Below, piece by piece: positions 34,922-42,979 of a stretch of DNA of 64,000 nucleotides. The notes beneath the pieces were generated by a model. The model was not told the origin of the DNA. It worked only from the letters and a program-made list of their open reading frames with translations, and did no database searches. Within the stretch, counting starts at the first letter, position 1. Each line of letters begins with the position of its first letter. The translations under genes and the position numbers were made by a program. Source of the stretch: Mesorhizobium liriopis. Its GTDB lineage: Bacteria > Pseudomonadota > Alphaproteobacteria > Rhizobiales > Rhizobiaceae. The stretch lies in NCBI RefSeq assembly GCF_024053505.1, contig NZ_JAMXQS010000004.1, positions 372,001-436,000 on the forward strand. Reading direction: 5' to 3'.

Positions 34922-35893
34922 TCAACCGCGCGCCATCCGTGCCTCGCGGCCACCGCGGCGACGCCCTGCCGGGGCCGCTCCTTCCGCACCCGGCGCGGTC
35001 ACAGCGACCGGTGCCGGCGCGGCATGTTCGCCCGGCTTGTAATCCTTGTAGGTCTTGATCCAGGTCATGCAGTCCTTGTCGGTTCCCGCAAGCACGTTGG
35101 CGCCGCGCACGGCTTCCATCTCCTGCGGACGGCAAGGATTCATGATGGCTGAGGTCATGCCCGCGCCGATCACCATCGGAATGAAGGCCGCGTTGATGCC
35201 GTGGCGGTGCGGCAGGCCGAAGGAGATGTTGGACAGGCCGCAGGTGGTGTTGACCTTCAGCTCCTCACGAAGGCGACGCAGCAGCGCGAAGACCTGACGC
35301 CCGGCATCGCCCAGCGCTCCGATCGGCATGACCAGCGGATCTACCACTACGTCATGTGCCGGAATGCCGTAGTCGGCCGCGCGCTCCACGATCTTCTTGG
35401 CCACCGCGAAGCGCACGTCCGGATCCATCGAGATGCCGGTCTCGTCGTTCGAGATCGCTACCACCGGCACGTCGTATTTCTTGACGAGCGGCAGAATGGC
35501 TTCGAGCTTTTCTTCCTCACCCGTTACGGAATTCACCAGGGGACGGCCCTTGGCGACCTTGAGTGCGGCTTCAATGGCTGCCGTCACGGACGAGTCGATG
35601 GAAAGCGGCAGGTCAACGAGGCCCTGCACAATCTCCAATGTCTGCACCAGAAGCGCGGGCTCTGTCGCGTTGGGATCGACTGCAGTCACGCCCGCATTGA
35701 CATCAAGCATGGTCGCACCGGCCGCTGCTTGTTCCAGCGCATCCTTGATCACCGTCTCGAAATTGCCTGCCACCATTTCGGCTGCGAGCTTCTTGCGACC
35801 TGTCGGGTTGATGCGTTCGCCGATCACGCAGAAGGGTTGATCGAAGCCGATGATGATCTCTCTGGTCGCGGAAGCGACGATCGTACGGGTCAT
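34922..35893 (-). CDS. Methyl-corrinoid:tetrahydrofolate methyltransferase (MeTr/MtgA-like)
   Basis: A 323-residue TIM-barrel of the pterin-binding family (related to dihydropteroate synthase and the folate domain of MetH). Family blocks: CVIGERINPTGRKKL, GATMLDVNAGV, PLSIDSS, NSVTGEEEKL, DPLVMPIGA, NTTCGLSNISFGLP. It should move the methyl group from the corrinoid protein (39483-40181) to THF, as MtgA does for glycine betaine in anaerobes. The last 32 residues are an Ala/Pro- then Arg/Gly-rich tail (GRRRGGREARMARG). 36 bp after the metF-like gene, behind an internal palindromic box at 35949-35972. Confidence 0.9.
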   Translation of the reverse strand: MTRTIVASATREIIIGFDQPFCVIGERINPTGRKKLAAEMVAGNFETVIKDALEQAAAGATMLDVNAGVTAVDPNATEPALLVQTLEIVQGLVDLPLSIDSSVTAAIEAALKVAKGRPLVNSVTGEEEKLEAILPLVKKYDVPVVAISNDETGISMDPDVRFAVAKKIVERAADYGIPAHDVVVDPLVMPIGALGDAGRQVFALLRRLREELKVNTTCGLSNISFGLPHRHGINAAFIPMVIGAGMTSAIMNPCRPQEMEAVRGANVLAGTDKDCMTWIKTYKDYKPGEHAAPAPVAVTAPGAEGAAPAGRRRGGREARMARG

Positions 35894-35929
35894 GGAATGG
35901 TCGGGCCCTGTGCTCGGATACGGGATGAA

Positions 35930-36820
35930 TCAGGCGCGCAATGCAGAAGGATATGCAGATGTCTTTATATCCCATGTCCCGCGTTCCACAAGCCACTCCG
36001 AAGATTTCTTGAGGCCGCCGAACGGGAAGACATGGATCTGCGCGATCGGGCTCGATGGGTTGCGCGCCGCATGCGTCTCGATCGGGCCGACAACTGCTTC
36101 CGGAGAGTGGCTGGTCGCCAAGGCTGTCAGCGACAGCGCGTTCCTCTTGAGGAACTGGATCGAATTGCCGACGCCGCAGAGCGCCGCATATTTGATCAGC
36201 GTCGTGATCTTGGCAGGGCCTGCCACGCCAAGATGAACCGGAAGCTCGATGCCTTGGGCGCGTAGCCCGTCCGACCATGCGATGAACTTGTCGGCGTCGA
36301 AGCCGAACTGAGTGACGATGCGAAGCGACACACCGGAAGCCTTGGCCCACTCCTGCTTGGCGCGGAGCGCTTCCACTGCGACCTGGGGCGTGAAATCCGG
36401 GCTTCCCTCCGGATGGCCTGCGATACCCATATGGGAGATGCCATGGCGCTCGAAGATGCCGGTTTGAAGCACTTCCATGGTCGACGCAAAGTCACCGGCC
36501 GGCTTCTCAAGCCCGCCGCCGATCACCAACACGTCCGTGACGCCGGCTTCCAGCGTTGCGCGCTTCACGCGGGCCTCAAGGACCGCCGCCGTCGTCAGGC
36601 GACGAGAAGCGAAGTGCGGCACGGGCTTATAGCCGAGGTCGGAAACGCGCCGTGCCGCAGCCGTCAAATCGTCCAGCGTGTCGGTCCCGATATCTGTGAT
36701 GTAAACGCGCGTGCCGGACGGGAACAGACCGGGCAGGTCGGCGGATTCGATCGCCTGTTTGGGCGCGACTTCGATGGAGGCTGCAATGCTCACTGAAATT
36801 CCCCTTGATTCTTGTGTCAC
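35930..36820 (-). CDS. Methylenetetrahydrofolate reductase-like protein
   Basis: A 296-residue MetF-type barrel: VTDVLVIGGG, MGIAGHPEGSPD (folate/flavin loop), RIVTQFGFDADKFI and HLGVAGPAKI are recognisable. Its N terminus lacks the usual EFFPPKT block of canonical MetF; ASIEVAPKQA stands there instead, placing the catalytic Glu in SIEVAP. In this cluster it may run methyl-THF to methylene-THF as part of demethylation rather than methionine synthesis. Start overlaps the stop of the upstream virulence-factor-domain gene (ATGA). Confidence 0.82.
   Translation of the reverse strand: MTQESRGISVSIAASIEVAPKQAIESADLPGLFPSGTRVYITDIGTDTLDDLTAAARRVSDLGYKPVPHFASRRLTTAAVLEARVKRATLEAGVTDVLVIGGGLEKPAGDFASTMEVLQTGIFERHGISHMGIAGHPEGSPDFTPQVAVEALRAKQEWAKASGVSLRIVTQFGFDADKFIAWSDGLRAQGIELPVHLGVAGPAKITTLIKYAALCGVGNSIQFLKRNALSLTALATSHSPEAVVGPIETHAARNPSSPIAQIHVFPFGGLKKSSEWLVERGTWDIKTSAYPSALRA
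35949..35972 (-). promoter_or_regulatory. Palindromic box, similar to the one in front of bmt (SahR-like candidate)
   Basis: Arms GGATAT (35949-35954) and ATATCC (35967-35972); read on the minus strand it contains ATATAAAGA, the same 9-mer found in the bmt box at 46631-46652. It lies in the 3' end of the metF-like gene, 56 bp before the THF methyltransferase ATG. Regulator assignment is inference. Confidence 0.4.
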
Positions 36821-37119
36821 GCGGCTTCGCGCCCGCCAGCCTTTGCCAGCGCGACCAGGCGCTCGCGGCTGTAAGCTGCGTCAATGTCCGTCAGGGCCTT
36901 TTCGGCTTCTTGTTCGAGATCGTCGCCGACGCTGATCGGTTCGGCCTTGCGCCATTCTGCGAGATAGGCGTCGGTGTCGCCGGCGCCCGAGCGCATGGCG
37001 GCCATGTCGATGGCTTCGGTGAAGCGCAACGGCAGTTCGCGTTTGGCGTTCTGTCGGCCCTTACGCACGATCACCTGTGCAGGGATATCCCGCCAGTACA
37101 CCACGACCAGATCGGCCAT
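36817..37119 (-). CDS. 'Virulence factor'-domain small protein of the corrinoid operon
   Basis: A 100-residue protein starting at ATG 37119 behind GAGGAGCGAGG. It contains VVVYWRDIPAQVIV and RELPLRFTEAIDMAAMRSGAGDTDAYL, the core of the small domain named 'virulence factor' in Pfam, despite no known virulence role. It is the first gene of the minus-strand run through the MetF-like, THF methyltransferase and activator genes, coupled by a 4-bp overlap. Presence here suggests an accessory role in corrinoid methyl transfer. The frame is open upstream to 37392, but that part is not protein-like. Confidence 0.8.
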   Translation of the reverse strand: MADLVVVYWRDIPAQVIVRKGRQNAKRELPLRFTEAIDMAAMRSGAGDTDAYLAEWRKAEPISVGDDLEQEAEKALTDIDAAYSRERLVALAKAGGREAA

Positions 37120-37243
37120 GCCTCGCTCCTCATTCGTTGCGCACGAGGATTGCCGTAACGCTGCGTAGCCCGCTTGTTGGGGCACGACGCGCGGGCTCTC
37201 AAAAACGACTCCGTTCGTGTCGCAAAAGGCAAAAGAGCGTGAG

Positions 37244-37909
37244 CTAGCCGAGCCAGCCCATCCATTCGAGGAAAAACTGCGATACGAAGCCCGCAGTGCC
37301 GACAACTGCCGCGATGATGCACAGCGCCGCGATGCCGACGGCGCTACCCAATGCCAACAGAATTCCGTCGCGTTCAGACAAGGCGAGGCCAAGCAGGAAG
37401 GTGCAGAAAGCGGGCATCCAGTTGCCGAGCGGGATGGGCAGCGTAACGGACGTCGCCATCACGAGCGCAACGGCGCCAATGACGCGGTCGCCCTGCTTGC
37501 GCCAGAAGGGCCAATAGCGCGGGCGGATGAGGCGCTCGACGCGCTCCATCCATGGCACGACCTTTGCCATCATGGTGCGGAACTGGTCCGCGGAGATCGC
37601 GCGCTTCGCGATCGTCTGCGGCAACCAGAGACGCTTGCTGCCCCAAAGCATCTGAGCCGATACGATCATCAGCGGCAGGCCAAGAACCGCCGAGGTGCCG
37701 GGTGGCAAGGGCAGCATGTTGACGGCCGCGAAAAACACCAGCAGCGCTGCGAAAGATCGGTCGCCTAATTCGTCGCGTATCGTGGCGACCGACACGTTGC
37801 CGGTCGCATTCTCGGCGATCTGCGTGAACAGCGCGGACAGACGGCGTGCGCGCCGACGCGGCGGAGCGCCGATCTCGCCACCCTCACTATCCGGCATAGC
37901 ACCTCGCAT
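37244..37909 (-). CDS. exoD: ExoD-family membrane protein
   Basis: A 221-residue inner-membrane protein of the ExoD family (named for a Sinorhizobium exopolysaccharide/alkali-sensitivity gene). Typical blocks are LSALFTQIAENATGNVSV, GDRSFAALLVFFAAVNMLPLPPG, LGLPLMIVSAQMLWG and LPIPLGNWMPAF; four to five hydrophobic helices. ATG 37909 has GAAGGGA 6 bp upstream. Molecular function of the family is unsettled. Confidence 0.85.
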   Translation of the reverse strand: MRGAMPDSEGGEIGAPPRRRARRLSALFTQIAENATGNVSVATIRDELGDRSFAALLVFFAAVNMLPLPPGTSAVLGLPLMIVSAQMLWGSKRLWLPQTIAKRAISADQFRTMMAKVVPWMERVERLIRPRYWPFWRKQGDRVIGAVALVMATSVTLPIPLGNWMPAFCTFLLGLALSERDGILLALGSAVGIAALCIIAAVVGTAGFVSQFFLEWMGWLG

Positions 37910-38010
37910 TCCGATCCCTTCGCTGCGCAAGACCCGTGAGCCCTTTGCAGCCCAAGCCCGGCAATATTGTGATCGGACCGAGTTAAGTCCTGATGACGGA
38001 AGAAGTTCGT

Positions 38011-38586
38011 TCAGCGACGAAATTCGATGATGTCGAGTTTCGATTCGTAGAAAGGCGCAGGGAACTCGATGCGCCAGCTCAGCGGCCCGGAGCGGAAGGC
38101 ATATCCGACCTGATCGCTTTCTCTGCCTCTGCCATAGGGCTTGGGCTTGTCCCCAGCGATATAGCCGCTGCCGAGAAAGATCATGCGCATCGGGCCGTCA
38201 TCATAGAAACGGCCCGTCACCCGCTGCGAGCCGTTGAGCTTATCAAGCTTCCAGCCGGCGCCGTCATCGCTGACGCGGCACCTGAACCAGTCATAGGTGA
38301 CAAGCACTGCGATGCTCGGAACCTTGGTGACACGGCACTGCCAGTTGCCGGAAAGGTCGAAGCCTTCGAAGCTTCGCTTGGGCAGGGTTGCAAGCGCGTC
38401 GAGGTGGGCACGTTGATCGGGATTGCCAGTCTTCCGCACCTCGTCGAAGGCTGTTCTGCGTGTCGCATCATATTTGCCGAGCCTCGCCTGATCGGGCGGC
38501 GTGATGAGTTTTTGAACAACGCCATCGGCGAAGGCAGGATCACTCGCAACCAAAAGCAGCGCAGCGCAGACCAACTTGCGTATCAT
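38011..38586 (-). CDS. Exported DUF4893 protein
   Basis: A 191-residue protein with signal peptide (KLVCAALLLVASDPAFA) and a DUF4893 domain: GNWQCRVTKVP, WFRCRVSDDG, RVTGRFYDDGPMRMIFLG and SDQVGYAFRSG. Two Cys (in WQCR and FRCR) probably form a disulphide. Start overlaps the stop of the DUF1638 gene upstream by 4 bp, so it is translated with it, although its link to methyl transfer is unclear. Confidence 0.8.
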   Translation of the reverse strand: MIRKLVCAALLLVASDPAFADGVVQKLITPPDQARLGKYDATRRTAFDEVRKTGNPDQRAHLDALATLPKRSFEGFDLSGNWQCRVTKVPSIAVLVTYDWFRCRVSDDGAGWKLDKLNGSQRVTGRFYDDGPMRMIFLGSGYIAGDKPKPYGRGRESDQVGYAFRSGPLSWRIEFPAPFYESKLDIIEFRR

Positions 38587-39257
38587 GCGTGGGCCGTCAC
38601 CTCATCTGCCGCATGTTTCAAGGCGCTCGTGAGATCGCCATAGCCCGTCGCCCTGCGTTCGTAAGCCAAGTTCAACAGCTTCGCCGCCCGTTCCGCTACC
38701 GCGTCTAAGGCTGGGTCGTCTGTTTGAGCGAGATAGACCAGCTTCTCGTAATGGCCGAAATAGTCCTTGGCCAGTTCGGGATAGCGGTCGAGACCGAGTG
38801 GCTTGATGAAGAAAGCTTCGAACTGTCGGCACAGAAAGTCGGTCATATAGAACGACGTCATATCGTCCTCACCCAAGGCTTCGAAACGGCCGAGCCCCTG
38901 GTAAAAGGCAAAGCAGTGCGGTCCCTGTATGCGACTGACCCCGAGGCGCTCGCAGACCCGATCCAATTCCCCGCCCGTTCCACAATCGCCATAACCGACG
39001 AGGATGCGTTCGAAGCCGTCCGCTCGTGCCTTCGCGACAGCGGCCTCTATCCCTGGCGCGATACGATCGGGGTGGAAATGAAAGTCGGCGGGCAGACAGG
39101 TGAGGTCGAGATGATCGAGCCCAGCCTGAGATTTCACGGCGAGCACTTCGCGGGCAATCATCCCGCAGGCGATGACGAGCAGGCGCTCCTTCGCATGAAA
39201 ATCACGTTCGAGTGAGGAGTTGATGGAACGAGTGCGAGCGTCATCCGTTCCTTGCAC
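38583..39257 (-). CDS. DUF1638 protein, corrinoid/methylamine-cluster associated
   Basis: An approximately 224-residue cytosolic protein: LLVIACGMIAREVL, LTCLPADFHFHPDRIAPGIE, GYGDCGTGGELD and GPHCFAFYQG are the DUF1638 signature, with conserved Cys and His that look like a metal or thiolate site. DUF1638 proteins accompany methylamine and other corrinoid methyltransferase genes in methanogens and bacteria; function unknown. The start is uncertain: GTG 39257 gives family-like length, and no closer ATG is in frame. Divergent from the entericidin-like gene and overlapping its leader. Confidence 0.78.
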   Translation of the reverse strand: MQGTDDARTRSINSSLERDFHAKERLLVIACGMIAREVLAVKSQAGLDHLDLTCLPADFHFHPDRIAPGIEAAVAKARADGFERILVGYGDCGTGGELDRVCERLGVSRIQGPHCFAFYQGLGRFEALGEDDMTSFYMTDFLCRQFEAFFIKPLGLDRYPELAKDYFGHYEKLVYLAQTDDPALDAVAERAAKLLNLAYERRATGYGDLTSALKHAADEVTAHA

Positions 39258-39288
39258 GGAATTTTCCAAAGAGAGGGAAGCCCCGTCT

Positions 39289-39447
39289 ATGAAGCTCAAA
39301 GTCCTTGCTCCGGTTGCCGTCGTTGCGATGGCCATTCTCGCCACCGGCTGCGCTAACACGATCCGTGGTGTCGGCCAGGATACGGCCAACACCGTCAACG
39401 CCACGCAGGGCGCGGGCAAGCGCGTGAGCAACGCCGCCGCGAACTAA
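39289..39447 (+). CDS. Entericidin-like small lipoprotein
   Basis: A 52-residue lipoprotein. The signal sequence ends in the lipobox LATGC (Cys at residue 21); the mature peptide NTIRGVGQDTANTVNAT matches the entericidin EcnA/EcnB family found in many alphaproteobacteria. GAGAGGGAAG precedes the ATG by 5 bp. Anchored in the membrane; stress or toxin-antidote-like role in E. coli, unknown here. Confidence 0.8.
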   Translation: MKLKVLAPVAVVAMAILATGCANTIRGVGQDTANTVNATQGAGKRVSNAAAN

Positions 39448-39482
39448 TCAGAGCCAGAAGTTAAGCAGTCAGCGGCCGCGTC

Positions 39483-40181
<699 letters not shown>

Positions 40182-40268
40182 GATGTGCGGCTCCGATAGG
40201 GCACGGACGTCTCGGCGCCGTGCAGATTGACGATCACCTTCCTACCCTGACATAGCGAAAAATCCATA

Positions 40269-40337
40269 GTCGATTTGCGACTTGGCCCGCGAGGAAAGCG
40301 ACCGGACGTTGCGTCCTTGGCTTGTCGATTTTGCGAC
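40269..40337. repeat. Two copies of GTCGATTT(T)GCGAC between the corrinoid and MttB-1 genes
   Basis: GTCGATTTGCGAC at 40269-40281 and GTCGATTTTGCGAC at 40324-40337, 55 bp apart start to start (about five helical turns). Each also has GTCG/CGAC arms. Located in the divergent promoter region; probable regulator binding sites, regulator unknown. Confidence 0.45.
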
Positions 40338-40444
40338 AGGGCTTGGCGCTCCAAAGCCGTTTCGGTTTCAGAGCGGAACTAGAGTCCGTTCGAGATGCTT
40401 GGCCATTGATCAGGCTAGGCGCAGCAGTTGCAGGGAAACGTATC

Positions 40445-42025
40445 ATGGATGATGCAGCACCGATCGCAGGCGAGGCAAGCGGTGGCGGCCGTCGCGGACG
40501 TGCGGATCGTGGCGGCGGCGCTGCGGCGCGCCGCGCTGCACGCACCGGAGGCGGACCCGGAACGCAACAGACATTCATCAAGCGTCAGATCAAGGTCTAT
40601 GAGGTTCTCGATGAGGAAGGCCTCGCGCTGATCGAGAACAATGCCGACACCGTTCTCGAAGAGGTCGGCATCGAGTTTCGTGACGACCCGGAAGCCCTGG
40701 AACTCTGGAAGAATGCTGGCGCCGATGTAAAGGGTAGCCGCGTCCACTTCCCGCGCGGTTTGCCGCGCTCGCTTCTGAGGACCGCGCCGAGCCAGTTTAT
40801 GCAACACGCGCGCAACCCCGAGCGCTCGGTGCAGATCGGCGGCAACGCCACCGTTTTCGCGCCGGTCTACGGCCCGCCCTTCGTGCGGGATCTCGACGGC
40901 AACCGGCGCTATGCGACCATCGAGGATTTCCGCAATTTCGTGAAGCTTGCCTATATGGCGCCTTCGATTCACCATTCGGGCGGCACGGTCTGCGAGCCGG
41001 TGGATGTGCCAGTGAACAAGCGGCACCTCGACATGGTGCATGCTCATATCAAGTATTCCGACAAGCCCTTCATGGGCTCGGTGACTGCGCCTGAACGCGC
41101 GCAGGACACCGTGGATATGTGCAAAATCCTTTTCGGTGAGGAGTTCATCCAGAACAACACGGTGCTGACTTCGCTGATCAACGCCAACTCGCCGATGGTT
41201 TTCGACGACACGATGCTCGGTGCGCTGAAAGTCTATGCGCGCAACAACCAGGCCTGCATCGTCACGCCGTTCATTCTGGCAGGCGCCATGAGCCCGGTGA
41301 CGGTCGCCGGTACGCTGACGCAGGTTCTGGCCGAAGTGCTCGCGGGAGCAGCACTGACTCAGCTCGTGCGGCCAGGCGCGCCGGTGCTTTTCGGTACATT
41401 CGCCTCCTCGATCTCCATGCAGTCCGGCGCGCCCACTTTTGGCACGCCGGAACCATCGCTCGTTTCCTATGGCGCGGCCCAGCTCGCGCGGCGTCTCGGC
41501 TTGCCGTTCCGCACGGGTGGTTCGCTTTGCGCTTCCAAGATACCGGACGCGCAGGCAGCCTATGAAAGCGCCAATACGCTGAACTCGACGCTGCTCGCGG
41601 GCGCGAACTTCGTGCTGCATTCCGCGGGCTGGCTCGAAGGTGGTCTCGCGTCCTGCTACGAGAAATTCATGATGGACGTGGACCAGCTCGGCATGGCGCA
41701 GAAGCTGGCGCAGGGCGTGGACCTGTCCGAGAACGGACAGGCTATGGACGCTATCCGGCAGGTCGGACCGGGAAGTCACTTCCTCGGCTGCGATCACACA
41801 CAGGCCAATTTCCAGACCGCCTTCTACCGCTCGACCGTTGCCGACAACAATTCCTTCGAGCAGTGGGAAGCGGAGGGACGCAAGACCGCGCCCCAGCGCG
41901 CCAATGAGCTCGCCCGCCGCTGGCTTGAAACCTATGAGGCACCGCCACTTGATCCGGGCATAGAAGACGGCATCAACGACTTCATTGCCAAGAAAAAGGA
42001 GTCGATGCCCGACGCCTTCACTTGA
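40445..42025 (+). CDS. MttB-family methyltransferase without pyrrolysine (glycine betaine/quaternary amine), copy 1
   Basis: A 526-residue TIM-barrel of the trimethylamine methyltransferase superfamily; no in-frame amber codon, so it belongs to the non-Pyl group typified by glycine betaine methyltransferase MtgB. Blocks: VYEVLDEEGLALIENNADTV, VGIEFRDDPEAL, SGGTVCEPVDVPVNKRHLD, TPFILAGAMSPVTVAGTL, VLHSAGWLEGGLASCYEKF, DAIRQVGPGSHFLGCDHTQ. Residues about 13-40 form a Gly/Arg-rich extension (GGGRRGRADRGGG) before the fold. ATG 40445 chosen for AGGGAAA upstream and family length. Substrate (betaine, proline betaine, carnitine-like) not decidable from sequence. Confidence 0.9.
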   Translation: MDDAAPIAGEASGGGRRGRADRGGGAAARRAARTGGGPGTQQTFIKRQIKVYEVLDEEGLALIENNADTVLEEVGIEFRDDPEALELWKNAGADVKGSRVHFPRGLPRSLLRTAPSQFMQHARNPERSVQIGGNATVFAPVYGPPFVRDLDGNRRYATIEDFRNFVKLAYMAPSIHHSGGTVCEPVDVPVNKRHLDMVHAHIKYSDKPFMGSVTAPERAQDTVDMCKILFGEEFIQNNTVLTSLINANSPMVFDDTMLGALKVYARNNQACIVTPFILAGAMSPVTVAGTLTQVLAEVLAGAALTQLVRPGAPVLFGTFASSISMQSGAPTFGTPEPSLVSYGAAQLARRLGLPFRTGGSLCASKIPDAQAAYESANTLNSTLLAGANFVLHSAGWLEGGLASCYEKFMMDVDQLGMAQKLAQGVDLSENGQAMDAIRQVGPGSHFLGCDHTQANFQTAFYRSTVADNNSFEQWEAEGRKTAPQRANELARRWLETYEAPPLDPGIEDGINDFIAKKKESMPDAFT

Positions 42026-42164
42026 AAGGAGCCCGATTCAGGCCGGGCTAAAGTGGCCGACATCATCCACAAGGAAGTCTGGCGAACTGCCTTCGCCGGG
42101 CCGCGTTGACCGTACATTCCGGTGGTAGGCTAGGAGGGCGCCGGGGAGGCCGGTACGATAGTTC

Positions 42165-42869
42165 GTGGCGGGTGGTTTGGAGATCCAGAGGGCGTTGACT
42201 GACGTGGCGGCGATCGAACGCCAACTCGCTGTGCAGGGCCTGCTCCTGCGCGGCGGCTTCGACTTCGATCGACACGAAACCGCGCCTCCCGCTCTCTCAG
42301 GCAAACCCGCCCGCGCGGTCTTGCTGGTCGGAAACAGCGGCGGAGCGTTTTGGCCGCATTTCGATGCTTGGCGAGCCGAACAGCCCACGAATCTTGCCGA
42401 TCCACTGGATACGTGGTCGCGACTGGTGATCGGTGCGGTGGCGGAAGCGATCAGCGTTCGCGCGGTGTCGCCTTCGGATCGGCCCTTTCTGCCCTTTCAG
42501 CAATGGGCGATGCGCGCTGAAGGGCTACGGCCTTCGCCGCTCGGCCTTCTCATGCATCCCGATTTCGGATTATGGCACGCTTATCGTGGCGCGCTTCTTT
42601 TCGACCATCCACTCGGGCTTCCGGCAGCACCGGCCACTGAGCATCTGTGCGACAGCTGCGTCACGCAGCCCTGTCGGAAGGCCTGCCCGGTGCACGCGCA
42701 TGATGGAGCCAAATTCCGGTATAATGAATGTCTGGGTTTCCTGCGTTCGTCCTCAAGCGATCACTGCATGAGGGGTGGGTGCCTCGACCGCAACGCGTGC
42801 CCTTACGGCCTTGCATATCGCTATCCGCTCCCGATGCAGGCGTTCCTGATGGCCGCCTTTGCGCGCTGA
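42165..42869 (+). CDS. 4Fe-4S cluster-binding protein (QueG/ferredoxin-like)
   Basis: A 234-residue protein with two Cys-rich motifs in its last third: CDSCVTQPCRKACP and CMRGGCLDRNACP, enough for one or two 4Fe-4S clusters. The earlier part (VLLVGNSGGAFWPHF, FLPFQQWAMRAEGLRPSPLGLLMHPDFGLWHAYRGAL) resembles the small ferredoxin-like relatives of epoxyqueuosine reductase that lack the B12-binding region. 139 bp after MttB-1 on the same strand, so it may deliver electrons to the corrinoid activator; that is inference. Starts at GTG 42165 with a weak ribosome site. Confidence 0.75.
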   Translation: MAGGLEIQRALTDVAAIERQLAVQGLLLRGGFDFDRHETAPPALSGKPARAVLLVGNSGGAFWPHFDAWRAEQPTNLADPLDTWSRLVIGAVAEAISVRAVSPSDRPFLPFQQWAMRAEGLRPSPLGLLMHPDFGLWHAYRGALLFDHPLGLPAAPATEHLCDSCVTQPCRKACPVHAHDGAKFRYNECLGFLRSSSSDHCMRGGCLDRNACPYGLAYRYPLPMQAFLMAAFAR

Positions 42870-42979
42870 GGCGCGCGGGAACAGTGCACAACATCGTTCG
42901 TTCTCCGCCCCTCTCATATGTTGCCGCTGCACGTCATGCAGCTATCTTTAGATGAGGGAATTATTGGAGGATTGAGTTC

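Noticed and set aside
37120-37392. N-terminal extension of the virulence-factor-domain protein
   Set aside because: The frame is open but unlike the family; ATG 37119 has a strong ribosome site and family length.
40182-40444. Cobalamin riboswitch ahead of the corrinoid genes
   Set aside because: I looked for the conserved B12-box type core and found no convincing match; only the short repeats are present.
40415-41797. A 460-codon minus-strand frame
   Set aside because: Antisense to MttB-1, residue composition typical of shadow frames.
42031-42050. Terminator after MttB-1
   Set aside because: A 6-bp stem AGCCCG/CGGGCT is present but short and not followed by T; transcription may continue into the 4Fe-4S gene.
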